In this document: positions 38,417 to 47,427 of the stretch, piece after piece
How positions within the stretch are numbered: the first letter of the stretch is position 1
Layout of the letters: each line of letters starts with the position of its first letter
The notes under the pieces: generated by a model
Seen by the model: the letters and a program-made list of their open reading frames with translations, nothing else
Told to the model about the DNA's origin: nothing
The model's database searches: none
From: Flavobacterium sp. GSB-24
Lineage (GTDB): Bacteria; Bacteroidota; Bacteroidia; Flavobacteriales; Flavobacteriaceae
Direction of reading: 5' to 3'
DNA: 64,000 bases
Assembly: GCF_027924665.1 (NCBI RefSeq)
Contig: NZ_AP027043.1
Span: forward strand, 5,208,001-5,272,000
Made by a program: the position numbers and the translations under genes

Positions 38417-38513
38417 TTAGCCCCGAATTACACGAGTTTTCACGAATTGTTTTTTATACAAAGCAGTTTTAAGCATAACAAATTAGTGATAATTCGTGTA
38501 ATTCGTGGCAAAC
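38417..38513. repeat. CGAATTACACGA inverted repeat
   Basis: The left arm (38417-38448) reads CCCCGAATTACACGAGTTTT then CACGAATT. The right arm (38481-38513) is its imperfect complement, with AATTCGTGTAATTCGTGGC. The loop is about 32 nt. It occupies most of the gap between the SDR gene and meaB, both on the plus strand. Confidence 0.75.
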
Positions 38514-38568
38514 TAACTTTTTGAAACTGTTTTTGTTTTCTGTACTTTTACAATATTAAAAAAGTATT

Positions 38569-39666
38569 TTGTCAAGTTTAAAGAAACAGTCGAACAGCAT
38601 TACTGAAAAAGCTGGAATTTCACCTCCTGAAATCACCAATGTTTCGGCTATCAATCAAATTAAAAGCAAACGCAGACAACAGCCTTCTTCTGAGGAATTA
38701 ATTAAAGGAATTTTAGATGGTAGCAGAACTTCTTTAAGCCGTGCTATAACTTTAATCGAAAGTACAAATCCAGATCATTTTGAAAAAGCCAGTGCAGTTG
38801 TTCAAGGCTGCTTACAACATGCGAATAAATCTATCCGAATAGGAATTACAGGTGTTCCCGGCGTTGGAAAAAGTACTTTTATTGAAGCTTTCGGAAAACA
38901 ACTTACTGAGTTAGGAAAAAAAGTAGCCGTATTAGCAGTCGACCCAAGCAGTTCGCTTTCACACGGCAGTATTTTAGGAGATAAAACCCGAATGGAAGAA
39001 TTGGTTAAAGATGAAAATGCTTTTATAAGACCAAGCGCTTCTGGGGAAACTTTAGGCGGTGTCGCGCGTAAAACGAGAGAAACAATTATTCTTTGCGAAG
39101 CTGCAGGTTTTGATACTATTATTATAGAAACTGTTGGTGTTGGCCAAAGCGAAACTGCCGTTCACAGTATGGTTGATTTCTTTTTGCTTTTAAAAATTTC
39201 TGGTGCCGGCGATGAACTTCAAGGTATCAAACGCGGTATTATGGAAATGGCAGATGCAATTGTCATCAATAAAGCGGATGGAGATAATATCAAAAAAGCA
39301 AATCAGGCAAAACTTGAATTCAATAGAGCTTTGCATTTGTTTCCACCAAAAAAATCAAATTGGCAGCCAAAAGTTACTACTTGCAGCTCGCTGACAAAAG
39401 ATGGCATTCCTGAAGTTTGGAATACTATTTCTGAATATTTTGAATTAACTAAAGAAAGCGGATTTTTCGACGAAAAAAGAAATGACCAAAATCATTTCTG
39501 GATGATGGAAACCATCAACGAACAATTAAAACAAAACTTCTATAATCAGCCAGAAATTATTTCACTTTTAGAAGAAACCAAAAAAGCAGTGCAAAAAAAT
39601 GAAATTTCACCTTTTGCAGCTGCTTCTGATTTATTGAAATTGTATTTTTCTAAAGATTCTAAGTGA
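38569..39666 (+). CDS. meaB: Methylmalonyl-CoA mutase-associated GTPase MeaB
   Basis: The 365-residue G3E GTPase has Walker A GVPGVGKST at 95-103, AVDPSSSLSHGSILGDKTRM, ETVGVGQSE and VINKADGDN. It protects and reloads adenosylcobalamin-dependent methylmalonyl-CoA mutase. The start is TTG 38569: a stop lies four codons upstream, and no ATG occurs until well past the conserved N-terminus (ITEKAGISPPEITNV). The mutase genes are not in the window. The last codons and the TGA lie inside a CTAAG repeat block, so the C-terminal DSK may be repeat-derived. Confidence 0.95.
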   Translation: MSSLKKQSNSITEKAGISPPEITNVSAINQIKSKRRQQPSSEELIKGILDGSRTSLSRAITLIESTNPDHFEKASAVVQGCLQHANKSIRIGITGVPGVGKSTFIEAFGKQLTELGKKVAVLAVDPSSSLSHGSILGDKTRMEELVKDENAFIRPSASGETLGGVARKTRETIILCEAAGFDTIIIETVGVGQSETAVHSMVDFFLLLKISGAGDELQGIKRGIMEMADAIVINKADGDNIKKANQAKLEFNRALHLFPPKKSNWQPKVTTCSSLTKDGIPEVWNTISEYFELTKESGFFDEKRNDQNHFWMMETINEQLKQNFYNQPEIISLLEETKKAVQKNEISPFAAASDLLKLYFSKDSK

Positions 39667-39818
39667 CTAAGATACTAAGTTGCTAAGATTTTAATTTAGG
39701 AAATTGTCTAGTTTTGTCACATTGAGCAAAGTCGGAATGCTCTGCAGTTCTCTGATCAAACTGACAGTATATAAAAAACTTAGAACCTTAGTATCTTAGA
39801 ATCTTAGCGCCTTAATTT
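39652..39818. repeat. CTAAG/CTTAG inverted repeat overlapping the meaB stop
   Basis: The left arm, from inside meaB, has GATTCTAAGTGACTAAG, ATACTAAG and TTGCTAAGATT words. The right arm (39779-39815) has CTTAGAACCTTAGTATC, TTAGAATCTTAGCGCC. The middle carries TGTCACATTGAGCAAAGTCG, which resembles a fragment of yet another widespread repeat. It separates meaB from the convergent LtaS-like gene. Confidence 0.75.
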
Positions 39819-41735
39819 ATACTTACTCTCCTTATACAAATTCCCAGCCGTAATAACATGTGCCAAAGCATCTTTTGCCAATTCCTCGTTTAGTTTTACA
39901 GGGATTAAAGTGGTGTCATTTTTAATCTCAAACTGCAAAGGTTTTAGATTTGGCTGCATAATTACAACTTGATTTTCTACCCTAAATGCGTTGATGTCAT
40001 TAAACTGCATAATAGATCTTCCTTGTACTTTAGGATCTAATTTGCTTAAATTTCTTCCTACCATTGGTGTTTCAAACGGAAGCCCTAAGTAACTTAACAA
40101 TGTAGGCGGAATATCAATCTGGCTTGCTAATCTATTATAAACTGCTCCTTTCGGAACTCCAGGTCCCATAATAAATGCAGGAATATGGAATTTATTTATT
40201 GGTACTAAATTTTTTCCGTAAGTTCTTGTATTATGGTCAGCAATTACAATGAAAATGGTGTTTTTAAAATAATCTTCTTTTTTAGCCATTTCGAAGAATT
40301 TTCCAATTGAGAAATCAGCATATTTCATGGCGTTGTTTACCGTCGCCGCTTTTTTATCGTAAGGTTTAATTCTTCCTGCTGGATATTCAAATGGTTCATG
40401 ATTTGAAGTTGAGAACATTAAAGAGAAAAATGGTTTATTTCCTTTTGATTTGAAATACTGATTCGCTTTAGTTACCAAATCTTCATCAGAATAGCCCCAA
40501 GTTCCTTTAAAAGCATATTTGTTTCCATCAGATTCAAAATCTTCCTGATCTACAATATCTTGAAAACCATTTCCGTTGAAAAACGAAGCCATATTGTCAA
40601 AATTCGCCATTCCTCCATAAATGAAACTCGTATCGTAACCTTTTTGTTTTAAAGCCTCGGCAAGTGTAAAAAACCCTTGCTGTGAGTTTCCAAGTTTTAC
40701 GACACTTTCAGAAGGCGAAGGTAAAAATCCAGTTACAACGGCTTCTATTCCGCGAACACTTCTGGTTCCTGTACAATATAAATTGGTGAATAATGTTCCC
40801 TCTTTAGATAATTTGTCAAATTCTGGTGTCAAAGGTTTTCCGCCTAAGATTCCAACATATTCTGCGCCTAAACTTTCCTGCAGGAAAATCACCAAATTAT
40901 AAGGTTTTTTCAAAACAGAATCTGGCTGCTGTACATGCAAAAATGGAATTTCAGCATCGGTAAAATCATTTGGACCGGCAATCATGTATTTTTTTACACG
41001 TGCAATCGCTTCGGCTTCATCCATTTTACCATACATTTTAGTGTTTCCTTCATTTTTAATAGAATAGGCCGCAAAAGCAACGGTATAAAATGAATTTAAT
41101 CCTAAAGTATTGGTTAACTGATCTGTCGAGAAAACAGCATTACTAGCATTAATCGGACGCTTTGAAGTTAAACTTGAACGTGCTCCAAAAAACAATAAAA
41201 AAGCTAGTAATGGAAAAACCATTAATTTGAATTTATACTCTGTACTTGTGGTGTGAAAATATTTTTTTCCTTTTTTGAAGGCAAAATAAATTACAACTCC
41301 TAAAATCAGGAAAGTAACAATTATAGAAGTCAAATAACTTTTTAAAAGCATTCCGACAACTTCTTTTGGGTAAATTAAATAATCTAAGAAAATCTTATTC
41401 GGACGTGTATCATACTGTTTTACAAAATCTGGAGAAGCTAACTCCACAAAAAGAATTAGAAACAGAAATAAGAAACTATAGATTACCAAGAACTTATTGG
41501 TAAATTTCAGCCATTTATTTGGCAGAAATGTAATTAAAACAGCAGGCAGAAAAGACAAATAACAAAGTAAAATCAAATCCATTCGCAAACCGATTGGAAA
41601 AATGTACCAGAAATTTGGTGTTTGCTCTACTCTTTCTTTAAAAAGAAAAAATAAAAAGATTCGGCTTAAAGTAGTAATCAATAATCCGATTGCTATAAAG
41701 TTAAATATAGGCTTTAAAAAACTTAATTTTTTCAT
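39804..41735 (-). CDS. LtaS-like sulfatase-domain phosphotransferase
   Basis: The 643-residue protein has five N-terminal membrane helices and a periplasmic sulfatase-fold domain from about residue 260. The fold shows VIFLQESLGAEYVG (metal site), YCTGTRSVRGIEAV with the likely catalytic Thr, and FIVIADHNTRTYG. In lipoteichoic-acid synthases this domain moves phosphoglycerol; in Gram-negative relatives it may add phosphoethanolamine or phosphoglycerol to periplasmic glycans or lipids. Without a Gram-positive wall the substrate is open. The small acidic protein gene 53 bp upstream may be co-transcribed. Confidence 0.88.
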   Translation of the reverse strand: MKKLSFLKPIFNFIAIGLLITTLSRIFLFFLFKERVEQTPNFWYIFPIGLRMDLILLCYLSFLPAVLITFLPNKWLKFTNKFLVIYSFLFLFLILFVELASPDFVKQYDTRPNKIFLDYLIYPKEVVGMLLKSYLTSIIVTFLILGVVIYFAFKKGKKYFHTTSTEYKFKLMVFPLLAFLLFFGARSSLTSKRPINASNAVFSTDQLTNTLGLNSFYTVAFAAYSIKNEGNTKMYGKMDEAEAIARVKKYMIAGPNDFTDAEIPFLHVQQPDSVLKKPYNLVIFLQESLGAEYVGILGGKPLTPEFDKLSKEGTLFTNLYCTGTRSVRGIEAVVTGFLPSPSESVVKLGNSQQGFFTLAEALKQKGYDTSFIYGGMANFDNMASFFNGNGFQDIVDQEDFESDGNKYAFKGTWGYSDEDLVTKANQYFKSKGNKPFFSLMFSTSNHEPFEYPAGRIKPYDKKAATVNNAMKYADFSIGKFFEMAKKEDYFKNTIFIVIADHNTRTYGKNLVPINKFHIPAFIMGPGVPKGAVYNRLASQIDIPPTLLSYLGLPFETPMVGRNLSKLDPKVQGRSIMQFNDINAFRVENQVVIMQPNLKPLQFEIKNDTTLIPVKLNEELAKDALAHVITAGNLYKESKYKLRR

Positions 41736-41788
41736 TAGATAATTTAGATATTTAGCTAAAGTGTTTCGTAAGAAGCAAAGCTACTTCC

Positions 41789-42016
41789 CTACTCTTCGTA
41801 ACGGTTTACTTCACGATCGTAAAAATCATTTGCTTTTTCGATCAAGCTTTCCATTTCTGCATTCAACTCAGCTTCATCTAGATCTTCTGGTTCCTCTAAA
41901 AATTCTACCTCATCATCTTTTAAATTGATAATAAATCTTGGGTAATCAAGGTGAATGATAAAAATATCGTCTGGGAAATCAGTATTATCTCCAAGTAAAA
42001 ATTTAGGTAATTCCAT
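41789..42016 (-). CDS. Small acidic protein, conserved type
   Basis: The 75-residue protein is strongly acidic (EFLEEPEDLDEAELNAEME) with an N-terminal beta-rich part (IFIIHLDYPRFIINLKDDEV). I recognise no domain. It lies between MATE and LtaS-like genes on the same strand, with 53 and 60 bp gaps, so it is probably part of a short operon. Confidence 0.75.
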   Translation of the reverse strand: MELPKFLLGDNTDFPDDIFIIHLDYPRFIINLKDDEVEFLEEPEDLDEAELNAEMESLIEKANDFYDREVNRYEE

Positions 42017-42076
42017 TTTTATTTTGTTTTATTAATTGTTATTTATTTTGCTGTCACTGTTTTTTGGCATTCAAAT

Positions 42077-43462
42077 TTAATTATTTGAAACTGAATTATT
42101 ATTTAATTTTCTAGTTAAGTAATGAAAGCGAATATACAGAAAAAGCGCTGCGGCTGTCAAACCTGCCAAAAGTCCTATCCAAACTCCCTGAGCTTTTAAT
42201 TCGGTATGCTCTCCTAAATAATAAGAAATTGGAAAACCAATAACCCAATACGCAACAAACGTAATATACATTGGGATTTTTACATCCTGCAATCCGCGTA
42301 AAGCGCCCAAAACCACAACCTGAATTCCGTCAGAAATTTGAAAAACAGCTGCAATTAAAAGCAATTTTGAAGCTATACTGATTACTTCTTCATTGTCCAA
42401 AATCTGTCCTGTGTTTTCCATATTCAAAAAGATATAGGGCAAGTAATTATGAAAAATGATAAAGAATATAGCAAAAACAGTTTCTAAGATAATGGCAAGC
42501 AGGAAAATAGATCTCGCTACAACGATAAGTTTTTTATAATCCATTAAACCTCTTTGGTTGCTCACTCGAATCATCGAAGTAACACTTAATCCCATTGCAA
42601 ACATAAAAGTCATTGATGCAAGACTCAAAGCAATTTGATTGGCCGCCTGACTCGTTTTACCAATATTACCACAAAGCCAGATAGAAGCCGTAAACAAAAC
42701 CACTTCAAAAAGCATCTGCATAGCCGAAGGAAATCCGATACTGATAATCTTTTTAATGGTTGCTTTTTTAATTTCGTCGAAACTAAAGTTTTTGAAAAAT
42801 CGTTTTAAATCATTTCTTCGTGAAAGCATGATATGCATGAACATAACTAGAAAGATTCTCGAAATTACGGTACCAAGCGCCGCTCCGATAATTCCCATTT
42901 TTGGAAAAATCCAAATTCCGTAAATCAAAACATAATTAATTCCCACGTGAAGAACGTTTGCCATTACCATTGCATACATTGAATATTTAGTCATCGACAT
43001 TCCGTCTGCAAACTGTTTATATCCTTGATACATTATTAATGGAATCAACGAAAAAGCAACCCAGCCTAGATATGGTTTTGCTAATACAATTACATCTGCA
43101 GGCTGTTCCAATAATTCCATAATTGGTTTTGCAAACATAATGACACCAAAAAGAACTAATCCTAAAATAGTACAAAGAAATAAACCGTGATGAAATGCAG
43201 AACGAATTTTGTTGTCATTTTTCTCTGCATCTCCTTCAGCAACAATTGGTGTAATTGCTGTCGAAAATCCAATTCCAAGAGACATCGCGATGAAAATCAT
43301 ACTGTTACCTAGAGAAACCGCGGCAAGTTCTGTACTTCCTAATTTACCTACCATAATATTATCTACTATACCAATTAAAGTATGGCCAACCATTCCCAGA
43401 ATAATAGGGTATGCCAGTCTCAAATTATACGAAAACTCTCTGGTGTACTGCTTTAAATTCAC
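42077..43462 (-). CDS. MATE-family efflux transporter
   Basis: The 461-residue protein has twelve membrane segments with the repeated MATE halves: YPIILGMVGHTLIGIVDNIMVGKLG in the first and FPSAMQMLFEVVLFTASIWLCG in the second, each broken here for length by the family's usual G and P positions. It probably expels cationic compounds by Na+ or H+ exchange. Substrate is unknown. It is divergent from the outer-membrane protein gene at 43653. Confidence 0.93.
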   Translation of the reverse strand: MNLKQYTREFSYNLRLAYPIILGMVGHTLIGIVDNIMVGKLGSTELAAVSLGNSMIFIAMSLGIGFSTAITPIVAEGDAEKNDNKIRSAFHHGLFLCTILGLVLFGVIMFAKPIMELLEQPADVIVLAKPYLGWVAFSLIPLIMYQGYKQFADGMSMTKYSMYAMVMANVLHVGINYVLIYGIWIFPKMGIIGAALGTVISRIFLVMFMHIMLSRRNDLKRFFKNFSFDEIKKATIKKIISIGFPSAMQMLFEVVLFTASIWLCGNIGKTSQAANQIALSLASMTFMFAMGLSVTSMIRVSNQRGLMDYKKLIVVARSIFLLAIILETVFAIFFIIFHNYLPYIFLNMENTGQILDNEEVISIASKLLLIAAVFQISDGIQVVVLGALRGLQDVKIPMYITFVAYWVIGFPISYYLGEHTELKAQGVWIGLLAGLTAAALFLYIRFHYLTRKLNNNSVSNN

Positions 43463-43652
43463 TTGTAATCAATTTTAGTCGGCAAAGATAATCAGAAGCT
43501 TCGAATTCTATCCTATTAATAAAAATATAAGCCTTTATTAAGGGTAAAATAAGTATACCATAATATTATATAACGATTTTTAAAAATTATATAACAAGCT
43601 CAAAAGTGCTCTATTTTACTTTTACATCATTAATAATTCAAAATTATAAGCC

Positions 43653-44174
43653 ATGAAAAAATTACAGATTATTTGCCTAGCTGCTTTTGCTTTTTTATTC
43701 TCTAACACAACTTTCGCTCAAGAAACAGAAGCAACAAATTACGATCAAGGATTTAGATTAGGATTTGGAGTAAATGGAGGACTTCCAACAGATAACGATT
43801 ACGACTGGGCTCTTGGTGGAGACGTTCGTTTACAATATGACCTTTCTAAAAAAACATCATTAACCTTAACAACAGGATTTACTAATTTATTTAACGGCAA
43901 AAAAGATGCCGCTGGAAATGACATAAAAGATCTAGGATTTATTCCGGCTAAAGCAGGTTTTAAAGCCTTTGTTTTAAAAGATCAATTTTATGTACTAGGA
44001 GAACTTGGTGCTGGTTTTGCAGTAACAAATGGTTACAACAACACTACTTTTTTATGGTCGCCAGGAATTGGTTACGCTAATAAATATATTGACTTAAGTG
44101 TTCGTTACGAAGATTATCATGATTTTAGAACCAACCAAGTAGCATTACGTGTTGCATACGGTTTTAAACTTTAA
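43653..44174 (+). CDS. Small outer-membrane beta-barrel protein
   Basis: The 173-residue exported protein has a signal peptide ending at about residue 22 (NTTFAQ) and alternating amphipathic strands ending in a C-terminal aromatic pattern (VALRVAYGFKL), the hallmark of small eight-stranded barrels. Function is unknown. It is ended by a strong terminator and stands alone. Confidence 0.8.
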   Translation: MKKLQIICLAAFAFLFSNTTFAQETEATNYDQGFRLGFGVNGGLPTDNDYDWALGGDVRLQYDLSKKTSLTLTTGFTNLFNGKKDAAGNDIKDLGFIPAKAGFKAFVLKDQFYVLGELGAGFAVTNGYNNTTFLWSPGIGYANKYIDLSVRYEDYHDFRTNQVALRVAYGFKL

Positions 44175-44210
44175 GAAATAGGTTTAATTTATTATTTTGT
44201 TTTTGGTAAA

Positions 44211-44247
44211 AACCCGACAGATCGCATAGTCTGTCGGGTTTTTTATT
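44211..44247 (+). terminator. Terminator after the small barrel gene
   Basis: AACCCGACAG (44211-44220) pairs with CTGTCGGGTT (44231-44240) over a 10-nt loop and runs into a T tract. Confidence 0.93.
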
Positions 44248-44252
44248 TTCTA

Positions 44253-44286
44253 CCATTGGTCAAAACAAAAGTGCCATTAGTCAAAT
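44253..44286 (+). promoter_or_regulatory. Candidate LytTR operator, site A
   Basis: CCATTGGTCAAAA (44253-44265) and CCATTAGTCAAAT (44274-44286) form a direct repeat with a 21-bp period, the spacing at which LytTR-domain regulators bind. The gene at 44341 begins 54 nt downstream. A GGTAATTCGCA box lies 27 nt after the second TCAAA. A matching site with the same spacing lies at 47428-47460 on the other strand, beyond the LytTR/LytS pair. Confidence 0.6.
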
Positions 44287-44340
44287 GATTTTTTAAGATT
44301 GATTTAGATCGCGGTAATTCGCAGAAAAATTAATCAAATC

Positions 44341-45276
44341 ATGAACAAAACAGTTTTTTATCTCTCGCAGCTTTTCCTTTTTTTACTAGTTAGTCTTGCT
44401 GCACGATCTCAATCAGGAATTTCAGGTGAATTTAAAGTCGATTACGTTCCTTTTTCTAAATATGTACGGCCAATAGACAGTACAAAAACAAATGCGGAAA
44501 GTAATTTTAAGCGGGCGCAAATTGCCTTTGAAGTACCGCTTTCTTTAAAAATGGACCAATACAATCACCCGAGACTTTGGTCTATTTTTGTAAATGGAAG
44601 TTACGCCAAAATGCAAAACAGAAACTACAACATTCAAGATCTTCCAGTAGAATATCGGGGAGGATTTCCGAATGAATTACTAAACACTCAGCTTGGTATA
44701 AAGCACATACGATCTATATCTCCTTCGTGGTCTTTATTAATCATGGCTTCTGCGGGTATCTATACAGATATGGTCGAAATCACCAAAGATGATGTCCTGA
44801 TACAAGGTGGAGTGCTTTTTATTAAACAATTTAACCCGAATCTGGCTTTGGGTGTTGGACCAGTTTTAACCAATAGTTTTGGTGTGCCAATGGTTCTTCC
44901 TGGAATATATTTTAACTGGGAATCCAGAGGTGCTTTACATTTTAAAATTACCTTTCCAGAGGGTGCAGAAGTAGGTTACAGAATGTCTGATAATTTCGAT
45001 TTAAAAGCTGTTGTAGAATTAAGCGGAATGACAGCAGAAACCAAAATTGGAAATAAATCCTCATTGTTAGGATATCAGCAAATTATAGCAGGTTTACGTC
45101 CACAGCTTACGTTTGGCGAACACTGGACTTTAGAACCTACTGCAGGAACCACGCTTGTCCGTAATTTTTCTACCACTAACCGAAAAATTAAGGATATTTT
45201 TAAAGAGAAAGATATAGCCGATCCAAAATTCACCACTACTTTTTATGGAGCAATAGCTCTAAAATGGAAATTCTAG
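44341..45276 (+). CDS. DUF6268-like outer-membrane protein, probable LytTR target
   Basis: The 311-residue exported protein has a signal peptide ending near residue 23 (LAARSQ) and many amphipathic beta strands finishing in FYGAIALKWKF, as in outer-membrane barrels; the general pattern (GEFKVDYVPFSKY at the start) resembles DUF6268. It ends 2 bp before the convergent LytTR regulator gene. Its promoter carries a direct repeat that is repeated upstream of the kinase side of the same system, so it is likely the regulated output. Molecular role unknown. Confidence 0.78.
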   Translation: MNKTVFYLSQLFLFLLVSLAARSQSGISGEFKVDYVPFSKYVRPIDSTKTNAESNFKRAQIAFEVPLSLKMDQYNHPRLWSIFVNGSYAKMQNRNYNIQDLPVEYRGGFPNELLNTQLGIKHIRSISPSWSLLIMASAGIYTDMVEITKDDVLIQGGVLFIKQFNPNLALGVGPVLTNSFGVPMVLPGIYFNWESRGALHFKITFPEGAEVGYRMSDNFDLKAVVELSGMTAETKIGNKSSLLGYQQIIAGLRPQLTFGEHWTLEPTAGTTLVRNFSTTNRKIKDIFKEKDIADPKFTTTFYGAIALKWKF

Positions 45277-45278
45277 AG

Positions 45279-45992
45279 CTATCTGCTTAATAAATTTTTA
45301 TAGACTACCTCTTTCAATAATGCCTCTCGGCGTGTTCTTGAAATAGGTAGTTCTTGTCCTTTTATAAATAATCGCCCGCCGGAAACAGAATCTATATGGG
45401 TAATATTGACAAGAAAGGATTTATGGATTCTAAAGAAAATTTCTGCTGGAAGTGTTTCTTCCAGTGAAATCATAGTCTGATGAATGACAAGAACCTTATC
45501 TTTAAAATGAAGTTTGGCATAATTTTGCATTCCTTCTATGTATAAAATATCGACCCATGAGATTTTTTGAAAACCTTCTTCTTGGCGCACATATAAAAAC
45601 GGATCCAATTGATTTTGTTTTGGAGAATTAATCATCTGATGCCACTGTCTAGCTTTTAAAGAAGCCTGATAAAAGCGTTGAAAAGTTATAGGTTTTAACA
45701 AATAATCTACAATCTGAAGACGATAACCCTCTAATGCATGTTCTGAATAGGCTGTTGTAAAGATCACTAAAGGTGGTTTTTCTAATGATTCTAAAAATTC
45801 CAATCCAGAAAGATAAGGCATATTGATATCCAGAAACATCAAATCGATTTGCCTTTCCTGAAGATACGAAGTCGCTTCTAATGCCGAAGCACAGGTACCT
45901 GAAATTTCCAGAAAATCAATTTTAGAAATAAAGTCTACAATTCCTTTTCTGGCAATAGGTTCATCGTCTATAACGAGGCATTTCATGTTCAT
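45279..45992 (-). CDS. LytTR-family response regulator
   Basis: The 237-residue regulator has a receiver domain with the acidic pair at 9-10, phospho-acceptor Asp55 in FLDINMP and switch Thr/Lys (FTTAYS, LLKPI). A LytTR DNA-binding domain follows from about residue 135 (DILYIEGMQNYAKLHF and FFRIHKSFLVNITHID). Such proteins bind pairs of short direct repeats about 21 bp apart. The sensor gene lies upstream on the same strand, separated by a 135-bp gap holding a repeat. Two matching candidate operators flank the system. Confidence 0.95.
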   Translation of the reverse strand: MNMKCLVIDDEPIARKGIVDFISKIDFLEISGTCASALEATSYLQERQIDLMFLDINMPYLSGLEFLESLEKPPLVIFTTAYSEHALEGYRLQIVDYLLKPITFQRFYQASLKARQWHQMINSPKQNQLDPFLYVRQEEGFQKISWVDILYIEGMQNYAKLHFKDKVLVIHQTMISLEETLPAEIFFRIHKSFLVNITHIDSVSGGRLFIKGQELPISRTRREALLKEVVYKNLLSR

Positions 45993-46040
45993 AGTTTTTT
46001 GTTTCAGGTTTTCTTTGTTTCAGGTTGTGTTTTTTTAAAG

Positions 46041-46120
46041 TTCACGCAGATTTGGCAGATATAGCAAATTGCCTTGTTTGTTTAATTTAAAAATCCTTTT
46101 AATCTTATAATCTGTGGCAA
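46041..46120. repeat. CGCAGATTTGGCAGAT repeat between regulator and kinase
   Basis: The stretch has CACGCAGATTTGGCAGATAT at left and TAATCTTATAATCTGTGGCA at right, imperfectly complementary. I recall similar text in other Flavobacterium intergenic regions. It sits inside what would be the kinase-regulator operon, which is unusual for these repeats in this window. Confidence 0.5.
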
Positions 46121-46127
46121 GAAAATA

Positions 46128-47177
46128 TCATTTTAAATCTAAAGCTACTGTAACGGTAAAGTCAGAATCTGTTTTATTGATATTAAATTGATGTTTTTCT
46201 GGATATTGAATCGCCAGCCTTTTCTGTACATTTTCAAGTCCCAATCCCTGACTTTTAGAAGGAATTTTATAGTGTTCTGTGTGTGAATTTTCTATTTTAA
46301 AAATTAACTGATGGTTTATCTGTTCGCAAGACAAGTGCACGTATCCTTTTTCATTTGGAAGTCGGGAAACATGTTTAAAAGCATTTTCGATCAACGGAAC
46401 CAAAAGCAGCGGGACAATTTGCAGCTGTCCGTCCTCTATATTCCATTTGCTTTTTACTTCCAATTCATTTCCCCAGCGGGTTTCTTCAACAGCTATTAAA
46501 TCTTTCAAATATTTAATTTCAAGATGCAATGGCACATATTCTTTATTGCATTCATACAATTGATAACGCAAAATATCCGAAAACTGAACCAATAAAACCG
46601 ATGCCAATTGTACATTGCTCTGCATCAGAATATGAATATGATTCAAAACATTGAACATTAAATGCGGATTTATCTGATCTTGTAGAATCTTGATTTGTGC
46701 TTCTAAATGAACTTGCTGTAACTGCGCATGATTTCTTTCGATAACATTATGCTCCTGATAAAACCGAAGCCCGCAAGCAGTACCGTTAATTAAAATAGCT
46801 GCCGGAATGCTGCCACAAAATCTTGCCCACAAAAAATGAAGAAAATCCAAATTTACTTCTTCAGGAAATGCTGTGCTTCTTGAAATCGGATCTGAAAAAA
46901 CAGTATAAATCAAGGCAAGACAAAATGACAAAAGCAGTACAACGACAACGCTTTGTACTGCAAACCAGTTCATTTTATTTTTTTTGAGTGCTTTGGGCAA
47001 TATAACATCACTCAAAATATGAGCTAAAACCGCAGAACAAACCAAAACTAAAACAGCCTGAATAGTCGCAGACAAAAAATCGTAATCTTCGATCATTTGC
47101 GCCCAGATCGTAATTCCTAATAAGCACCAAAAAAAGACTAAAAATATCCAATGCCTATTTTTATAATTTATAATCAT
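46128..47177 (-). CDS. LytS/YehU-type sensor histidine kinase
   Basis: The 349-residue protein has four membrane segments (about residues 10-28, 40-60, 73-94 and 116-135) without a periplasmic sensor domain. The His_kinase motif DQINPHLMFNVLNH follows with the phospho-acceptor His172, then an ATPase part with LLLVPLIENAFKHV and GLGLENVQKRL. It should phosphorylate the LytTR regulator encoded next. The upstream 329 bp contain a 24-codon micro-ORF, a 13-bp hairpin and a candidate operator. Confidence 0.93.
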   Translation of the reverse strand: MIINYKNRHWIFLVFFWCLLGITIWAQMIEDYDFLSATIQAVLVLVCSAVLAHILSDVILPKALKKNKMNWFAVQSVVVVLLLSFCLALIYTVFSDPISRSTAFPEEVNLDFLHFLWARFCGSIPAAILINGTACGLRFYQEHNVIERNHAQLQQVHLEAQIKILQDQINPHLMFNVLNHIHILMQSNVQLASVLLVQFSDILRYQLYECNKEYVPLHLEIKYLKDLIAVEETRWGNELEVKSKWNIEDGQLQIVPLLLVPLIENAFKHVSRLPNEKGYVHLSCEQINHQLIFKIENSHTEHYKIPSKSQGLGLENVQKRLAIQYPEKHQFNINKTDSDFTVTVALDLK

Positions 47178-47213
47178 CTAAATAATTTACAAGAAAATTT
47201 ATATTCAAAATTA

Positions 47214-47273
47214 ACCCTATATTTTGTAAAGGAACAGCAAAGAACCAAAAAGATTCTCTGCTGTATTTAGGGT
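47214..47273 (-). other. Stable hairpin between the micro-ORF and the kinase gene
   Basis: Read on the minus strand, ACAGCAGAGAATC (47264-47252) pairs over all 13 positions, two of them G-U, with GGTTCTTTGCTGT (47246-47234) around a five-T loop. An outer helix AACCCTA/TAGGGTT closes the structure. Only a weak T-rich stretch follows, so it may be an attenuator, a processing site or a partial terminator rather than a full stop. Confidence 0.6.
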
Positions 47274-47292
47274 TCCGTTATAAAATGTGACG

Positions 47293-47367
47293 TTATAAGA
47301 AAAAATGTCCCAGCCCACTACCCAATAAAAAAATAGCGGTCAATAATAACATTTTGTAGATGTTCAT
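47293..47367 (-). CDS. Candidate 24-residue membrane microprotein
   Basis: The ORF starts at ATG 47367 and ends with TAA at 47293. It encodes 24 residues: a short polar start (MNIYK), one hydrophobic helix with a GSGLG packing motif, and HFFL at the end. Evidence for expression is context: the ATG lies 60 nt after the candidate LytTR operator at 47428-47460, in nearly the same geometry as the outer-membrane protein gene at 44341, including a GGTACTTTGCA box and the same ATCATG start context. It would be the first gene ahead of the kinase. No homologue is known to me. Confidence 0.45.
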   Translation of the reverse strand: MNIYKMLLLTAIFLLGSGLGHFFL

Positions 47368-47427
47368 GATAATAGATTTATTAATTTGATGCAAAGTACC
47401 ACAAACCTCAAGCACTATTAAAATTAG

